A stretch of 64,000 bases of DNA. Origin: Actinobacteria bacterium HGW-Actinobacteria-2. GTDB lineage: Bacteria > Actinomycetota > Actinomycetes > Propionibacteriales > Propionibacteriaceae. This document shows positions 59,612 through 64,000 of this stretch, in pieces (the first letter of the stretch is position 1; every line of letters begins with the position of its first letter). The stretch spans positions 402,325 to 466,324 of the forward strand of contig PHEY01000002.1 in the NCBI GenBank assembly GCA_002841335.1, in the 5' to 3' direction. The notes under the pieces were generated by a model that searched no databases, was not told where the DNA came from, and worked only from the letters and a program-made list of their open reading frames with translations. The position numbers were made by a program, and so were the translations under genes.

Positions 59612-62600
59612 ATGACCGATTCCACGCCCGCCGGCAGCTACCGTCCGGTGCCCACCAGCATCGACCTGCCCGCGATGGAGCGCGAGATCCTCGACTTTTG
59701 GGAGACCAACGGCACCTTCGCCGCGTCCCTGGAGCGCACCGCCGATGGCACCCCGTGGACGTTCTACGAGGGCCCGCCGACAGCCAACGGCATGCCCGGC
59801 ACCCACCACATCGAAGCCCGGGTGTTCAAGGACGTCTTCCCCCGTTTCAAGACCATGCAGGGCTTCCGGGTCGACCGTAAAGCCGGCTGGGACTGCCACG
59901 GTCTGCCCGTCGAACTGGCGGTGGAGAAGGAACTCGGCTTCAACGGCAAGCCCGACATCGAGGCGTACGGCGTAGAGCCGTTCAACGCCAAGTGTCGCGA
60001 GTCGGTGAGCCGTCACGTCGGTGAGTTCAGCGAACTCACCCGGCGGATGGGCTACTGGGTGAACCTCGACGAGGCCTACTGGACGATGAGCCCCGAGTAC
60101 GTCGAGTCGGTGTGGTGGTCGCTGAAGCAGATCCACAACAAGGGCCTGCTGGTGGAGGACTACCGGGTGGCGCCGTACTGCCCCCGCTGTGGCACCACGC
60201 TGAGCGATCACGAACTCGCCCAGGGCTATGAGGACGTCTCCGACCCCAGCGTCTACGTCCGCTTCCCGCTGACGTCCGGCCCGCTGGCGGGCAAGGCCGC
60301 CCTGCTGGTGTGGACGACCACGCCGTGGACGCTGGTCAGCAACACCGCCGCGGCCGTGCACCCCGAGGTGACCTACGTGGTGGCCACCAAAGACGAGCCC
60401 GGCGGCGAGTCGCTGGTGCTGGCCGAAGCCCTGGCCGAGAAGGTGCTGGGCGATGACTGGCTGCTCGGCCAAACCTTCGTCGGCAAGGACATGGAGTACT
60501 GGACCTACGCCCGTCCGCTGGAGTTGGTGGAGTTCCCCGACGTCGTCGGCGGCACCCACTACATCCTGCTGGCCGACTACGTCACCACCGAGGACGGCAC
60601 CGGCGCGGTTCATGAAGCGCCCGCCTTCGGCGAGATCGACATGGAGGCCTGCCGCGCGTACGGCCTGCCGCTGGTCAACCCGGTACGCCCCGACGGCACC
60701 TTCGAACAAGACCTCGACCTGGTCGGCGGGCTGTTCTTCAAGGACGCCGATCAAGTCATCATCGACGACCTCACCGCCCGGGGCGTGCTGTTCAAGGTGG
60801 AGTGGCACACCCACTCCTACCCGCACTGTTGGCGCTGCCACACCGCTCTGCTCTACTACGCCCAGCCCAGCTGGTACATCCGCACCACCGCCATCAAGGA
60901 CGACCTGCTGCGGGAGAACGCCGGCACCAACTGGTACCCCGAAACCATCAAGTGGGGCCGTTACGGCGACTGGCTGAACAACAACATCGACTGGGCCTTG
61001 TCGCGCAGCCGCTACTGGGGCACGCCGCTGCCGATCTGGCGTTGCGCGGACGGCCACCAGACCTGCGTGGGGTCGCGGGCCGAGTTGAGCGAGCTCACCG
61101 GTACCGACCTGAGCGCGCTCGACCCGCACCGTCCCTTCGTCGACGATGTGGTGTTCGCCTGCCCGGTCTGCACCCAGCCGTGCCATCGGGTGCCGGAAGT
61201 GATCGACGCCTGGTACGACTCCGGCTCGATGCCGTTCGCTCAGTGGGGCTACCCGTGGGCCGACGGCTCCAAAGAAGCGTTCGACGCGGCCTACCCGGCC
61301 GATTTCATCTGTGAGGCGATCGACCAGACCCGTGGCTGGTTCTACTCGCTGATGGCCGTCGGCACGCTGGTGTTCGACCAGTCCAGCTACAAGAACGTGC
61401 TCTGCCTGGGCCACATCCTGGCCGAGGACGGCCGCAAGATGAGCAAGCACCTGGGCAACATCCTGGAGCCGATTCCGCTGATGGACACCCACGGCGCCGA
61501 CGCGGTGCGCTGGTTCATGGCCGCCGGCGGCTCGCCCTGGTCGGCCCGTCGGGTGGGCCACAGCACCATCACCGAGACCGTCCGCAAGGTGCTGATGACC
61601 TACCTCAACACCGTCTCGTTCCAGACCATCTACGCCAGCGCGAACGGATGGACGCCGGCGGCGGGGCCCGCCGAGGCAACCCACGTGCTCGACCGGTGGC
61701 TGGTCAGCGCCCGAAATGCGCTGACCGCCGAGGTCACCGATGCGCTGGAGGACTTCGACACCCAGAAGGCCGGCTCGCTGCTGGCCGACTTCGTCGACGA
61801 CCTGAGCAACTGGTACGTGCGCCGCTCGCGTCGCCGCTTCTGGGAAGGCCAGCCCGGCGCCCTGCAGACCCTCCACGACACCCTGAACGTGGTCACCCGG
61901 CTGATGGCGCCGCTGGCCCCGTTCGTCACCGAACGGGTCTGGCAGGACTTGTTCGTCCCCACCGATCCCACCGGGCCGACCTCGGTGCACCTGTCGCAGT
62001 GGCCGGTTGTGGACGCCGTGATCGACACCGAGCTGGAGGCGTCCATGCAGCTCACCCGGCGCCTGGTGGAGCTGGGCCGCTCGGCGCGGTCGGAGGCCAA
62101 GATCAAGACCCGGCAGCCGCTGCAGCGCGCCTTGGTGCCGTCGGCCGCCTTCGCCCGACTGGACGCCGACCTGCTCGCCGAGGTCGCCGAGGAGCTCAAT
62201 GTGGTGTCGGTGGAGTCGTTCGCCTCCGCCGGCGACCTGGTCGACTACTCGGCCAAGGGCAACTTCCGGGCTCTCGGCAAGCGGTTCGCCCAGCAGACCC
62301 CACTGGTGGCCAATGCCATCGCCGCAGCCGATGCCGCCGCTCTGGCCGAGGCGCTGAAGACGGGCAATGCGACGGTGACGGTGCCCGAGCTGGGTGAGGT
62401 CGAGGTGAGCGCCGAGGAGGTGCTGCTCACCGAGCGCCCGCGCGAAGGCTGGTCGGTGGTCAACGAGCAGGGCGAGACCGTCGCCCTCGACCTGGAACTC
62501 ACCCCGGAGTTGGTGCAGGCCGGGATCGCGCGGGACTTCATCCGCGCCGTCCAGGACGCTCGCAAGACGTCCGGCTTCGCGGTGTCCGATCGGATCACCC

Positions 62601-62770
62601 TCACCTGGGTGGCCACCAACCCGGCCACCGAGGCGGCGCTGACCACGCACGTCGACCAGATCGCCGCCGAGGTGCTGGCGGTGGACGTCACCACCGGCCC
62701 AGCCGCCGAGGGCTGGTTCGCCGACGACGAGCTGGGCTTCGCCTTCACCGTCGCCAAGAGCGAGGCCTAG
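59612..62770 (+). CDS. ileS: Isoleucyl-tRNA synthetase
   Basis: IleS charges tRNA-Ile and edits misacylated valine. The 1052-residue protein has the nucleotide-binding motif PPTANGMPGTHHIEAR near 50-65, an editing (CP1) domain with TTPWTL near 230, GWFYSL near 575 and the KMSKS-type loop GRKMSKHLGNILEP near 610. Its length and the GTHH/KMSKH signature resemble the longer IleS2-like class common in actinobacteria, including naturally mupirocin-tolerant types; resistance cannot be read from this. The ATG at 59612 follows AAGGA by 7 bases. It is under a T-box, so charging level of tRNA-Ile sets its synthesis. An alpha/beta-hydrolase-like gene begins 2 bases after its stop. Confidence 0.97.
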   Translation: MTDSTPAGSYRPVPTSIDLPAMEREILDFWETNGTFAASLERTADGTPWTFYEGPPTANGMPGTHHIEARVFKDVFPRFKTMQGFRVDRKAGWDCHGLPVELAVEKELGFNGKPDIEAYGVEPFNAKCRESVSRHVGEFSELTRRMGYWVNLDEAYWTMSPEYVESVWWSLKQIHNKGLLVEDYRVAPYCPRCGTTLSDHELAQGYEDVSDPSVYVRFPLTSGPLAGKAALLVWTTTPWTLVSNTAAAVHPEVTYVVATKDEPGGESLVLAEALAEKVLGDDWLLGQTFVGKDMEYWTYARPLELVEFPDVVGGTHYILLADYVTTEDGTGAVHEAPAFGEIDMEACRAYGLPLVNPVRPDGTFEQDLDLVGGLFFKDADQVIIDDLTARGVLFKVEWHTHSYPHCWRCHTALLYYAQPSWYIRTTAIKDDLLRENAGTNWYPETIKWGRYGDWLNNNIDWALSRSRYWGTPLPIWRCADGHQTCVGSRAELSELTGTDLSALDPHRPFVDDVVFACPVCTQPCHRVPEVIDAWYDSGSMPFAQWGYPWADGSKEAFDAAYPADFICEAIDQTRGWFYSLMAVGTLVFDQSSYKNVLCLGHILAEDGRKMSKHLGNILEPIPLMDTHGADAVRWFMAAGGSPWSARRVGHSTITETVRKVLMTYLNTVSFQTIYASANGWTPAAGPAEATHVLDRWLVSARNALTAEVTDALEDFDTQKAGSLLADFVDDLSNWYVRRSRRRFWEGQPGALQTLHDTLNVVTRLMAPLAPFVTERVWQDLFVPTDPTGPTSVHLSQWPVVDAVIDTELEASMQLTRRLVELGRSARSEAKIKTRQPLQRALVPSAAFARLDADLLAEVAEELNVVSVESFASAGDLVDYSAKGNFRALGKRFAQQTPLVANAIAAADAAALAEALKTGNATVTVPELGEVEVSAEEVLLTERPREGWSVVNEQGETVALDLELTPELVQAGIARDFIRAVQDARKTSGFAVSDRITLTWVATNPATEAALTTHVDQIAAEVLAVDVTTGPAAEGWFADDELGFAFTVAKSEA

Positions 62771-62772
62771 CC

Positions 62773-63423
62773 ATGGGCGCAGCCACCCCGGTACTGCTGC
62801 TGCACGCAGCGGGACGAACTCCGCAGATGTGGCAGGACCAGGTCGAGGCCATCGGGATGAGCCGTCCGGCGCTGGCCCCGTGGTTGCGCGGGCTGCGTCC
62901 GGGCCGCAAGGACGAGTTGTCGCTGGCCGACGCCGCCGACGAGGTGCTGTCCACGTTGGATCGCAACGGAATCGAGGCTGCACACCTGGTCGGACACCAG
63001 CTGGGCGCGATGGTCGCGCTGCAAGTGGCCGCCACCGAGCCGACGATGGTGGCCGGGCTGGTGCTGTCCGGCGCGGTGGTCGCGCCGTCGTCCATGGCGA
63101 TGGGGCTGCAGCGGATGGTGATCCGACTGCTGCCGAACAAGTCGTTGGCCGAGAGCGGTGCCACCAAGGCCGACCTGCTGCGAGCCTTGGACCTGATCGC
63201 CACCGCCGACTTCGGCAAGAACCTCGACCGGATCACCGCCCCGGCCCTGATCATCGCCGGCTCTGGCGATCCGGGACGCTCCGCAGCGCAGGTGTTGGCC
63301 GATCGATTGCCGCACGGCCGCTACGCCGAGATCGCCGGCGTCGGCTCCGATCCGAGCCTGGAGGCCCCGGCGGCATACAACCAGCTGCTGATGGAGTTCC
63401 TCAGCAGTAGTTCGGCTCGCTGA
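62773..63423 (+). CDS. Alpha/beta-hydrolase-fold protein lacking nucleophile and catalytic His
   Basis: The 216-residue protein has the fold landmarks VLLLHAAGRTPQMW, the nucleophile elbow GHQLG at 74-78, IIAGSGDPG near 162-168 and GVGSDPSLEAP near 189. In active members the elbow reads GHSxG; here Gln76 replaces Ser. The late motif usually gives GxGHxxxxE; here Ser192 replaces His. Only the Asp166 acid position remains. It is therefore probably a pseudoenzyme or a non-hydrolytic binding protein, perhaps a haloalkane- or lyase-like divergent type. It starts 2 bases after ileS and may be co-translated with it, but there is no functional link known. Confidence 0.75.
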   Translation: MGAATPVLLLHAAGRTPQMWQDQVEAIGMSRPALAPWLRGLRPGRKDELSLADAADEVLSTLDRNGIEAAHLVGHQLGAMVALQVAATEPTMVAGLVLSGAVVAPSSMAMGLQRMVIRLLPNKSLAESGATKADLLRALDLIATADFGKNLDRITAPALIIAGSGDPGRSAAQVLADRLPHGRYAEIAGVGSDPSLEAPAAYNQLLMEFLSSSSAR

Positions 63424-63454
63424 GGCAGGAACGTCCCGCCACCTGGGCGCCGAT

Positions 63455-63484
63455 TGGACAGCGTCCGTGCAGGCTCCGTAACCT
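63455..63484 (+). promoter_or_regulatory. Candidate promoter of the DUF485 gene
   Basis: TGGACA (63455-63460), TAACCT (63479-63484) and an 18-base spacer form a fair -35/-10 pair about 150 bases before the start codon. The block CCGTAACCTCTGC is identical to that upstream of the PxKF-type gene at 40832. The rest of the leader is unrecognised. Confidence 0.4.
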
Positions 63485-63631
63485 CTGCCCATCCCGTGGC
63501 CAAAGACACCTGGCAACATCCCAGACCAGGACGTCCTTTCCGGCCGGCACCGCACCGAGACCTGGCGATAACACCGCTCCCGGCGACGGATTCTGACTTC
63601 TTTTGAACCCATTGTTAAGGACGTGACCACC

Positions 63632-64000
63632 GTGACTGACGCACGCCCGGAGCCCGAACTCACCCAAGACAGTCCTGAGTTCCATCTCCCGCCAGACCAT
63701 TGGCCCCTGCCCGAACTGACCACCTTTGAAGCCCATCCGCATCCCGCGACCAATCGGTACGTAGCCACCCGCGATTCGGCTGACTACCAGCGACTTCGCA
63801 AGACCTTCACCGGCTTCGCCTTCCCGATCGTGATCGCGGTGCTGGGCATCTACTTCGTCTACGTCCTGCTCTCGATCTACGCGACCGGCCTGATGAAGAC
63901 CCCCGGCTGGGGCGGGCTCAACCTCGGCCTGTGGCTGAGCCTGGCGCAGTTCCCGATCACCTGGATCGCGACCTGGGCCTACATCCGGCACGCCAACGGC
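63632..64000 (+). CDS. DUF485 domain protein (3' end beyond the window)
   Basis: The visible 123 residues form a cytoplasmic N-terminus of about 70 residues and two membrane helices (FTGFAFPIVIAVLGIYFVYVLL and LGLWLSLAQFPITWIATW), with the DUF485 motif YQRLRKTFTGFAFP and IRHANG at the end. DUF485 proteins usually accompany, and precede, an ActP/solute:sodium symporter for acetate or other monocarboxylates, so such a symporter is expected just beyond the window. The GTG at 63632 is 10 bases after AAGGA; a GTG at 63623 is closer to it. The frame is open to the window edge. Confidence 0.8.
   Translation, partial: MTDARPEPELTQDSPEFHLPPDHWPLPELTTFEAHPHPATNRYVATRDSADYQRLRKTFTGFAFPIVIAVLGIYFVYVLLSIYATGLMKTPGWGGLNLGLWLSLAQFPITWIATWAYIRHANG

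Noticed and set aside
59495..62983. Open minus-strand frame of 1162 codons
   Set aside because: It is the antisense of ileS and its T-box; no coding signal.

Overview
The window is high-GC DNA with frequent GTG starts, four-base GTGA start/stop overlaps and typical actinobacterial families: an NCS1 permease, polyphosphate glucokinase, DUF1707/LiaF-like and SHOCT proteins, an ileS T-box and a small SRP RNA next to dnaX-ybaB-recR. A pyruvate:flavodoxin oxidoreductase, cytochrome bd oxidase, polyphosphate glucokinase, PxKF-type secreted protein and wall teichoic acid genes suggest a facultatively anaerobic member of the Propionibacteriaceae or a close relative. That placement is inference; there is no rRNA in the window.

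Layout. 1-7 kb: the end of an Ala/Glu-rich coiled-coil gene, tRNA-Gly(CCC), a LuxR-type regulator, a DUF1707/LiaF-like protein, two bacterial PH-domain membrane proteins, polyphosphate glucokinase, and a Crp/Fnr regulator with a DUF4242 protein. 7-12 kb: a hemolysin III family protein, cydAB and a polysaccharide pyruvyl transferase, separated by three related long palindromes. 12-33 kb, all on the minus strand: argS, three tandem secreted FN3-endonuclease/exonuclease/phosphatase proteins, a cytidylyltransferase-oxidoreductase fusion, two secreted phospholipase D-like paralogs, a lipoprotein, and a teichoic acid block. That block has two CDP-polyol phosphotransferases, an SDR plus TarI-like pair predicted to make CDP-ribitol, and a TagGH-type exporter; pgi is embedded in it. 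An SH3b/M15-like envelope protein and a KDPG-aldolase-like pseudoenzyme follow.

34-43 kb, plus strand: a PEBP protein, a DUF4031-HD protein, a Pro/Thr-rich exported protein, a VanY-type lipoprotein peptidase, a double-length phosphofructokinase, a universal stress protein, a CrcB pair, a PxKF-type secreted protein and a NifV-like homocitrate synthase homolog. 43-46 kb: poorly characterised genes, including a DUF4279 gene, then a DUF4386 membrane protein and a zinc alcohol dehydrogenase. 47-54 kb, minus strand: nifJ with a terminator-like hairpin in its leader, a multi-pass glycosyltransferase candidate and an NCS1 permease. 54-64 kb, plus strand: ffs, dnaX, ybaB/ebfC, recR, a Cof-type HAD phosphatase, a possible immunity-type protein, a SHOCT protein, T-box-controlled ileS, an alpha/beta-hydrolase lacking catalytic residues and the start of a DUF485 gene.

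How it fits together. ppgK, pgi, the tandem PFK and nifJ cover glucose phosphorylation to acetyl-CoA, and cydAB gives low-oxygen respiration. The 18.6-32.3 kb block looks like a complete polyol-phosphate polymer system: precursor synthesis, polymerisation and export. It sits beside an unusual set of five secreted phosphodiesterase-fold proteins that may remodel the polymer or take up phosphate. This is the best candidate in the window for an undescribed system.
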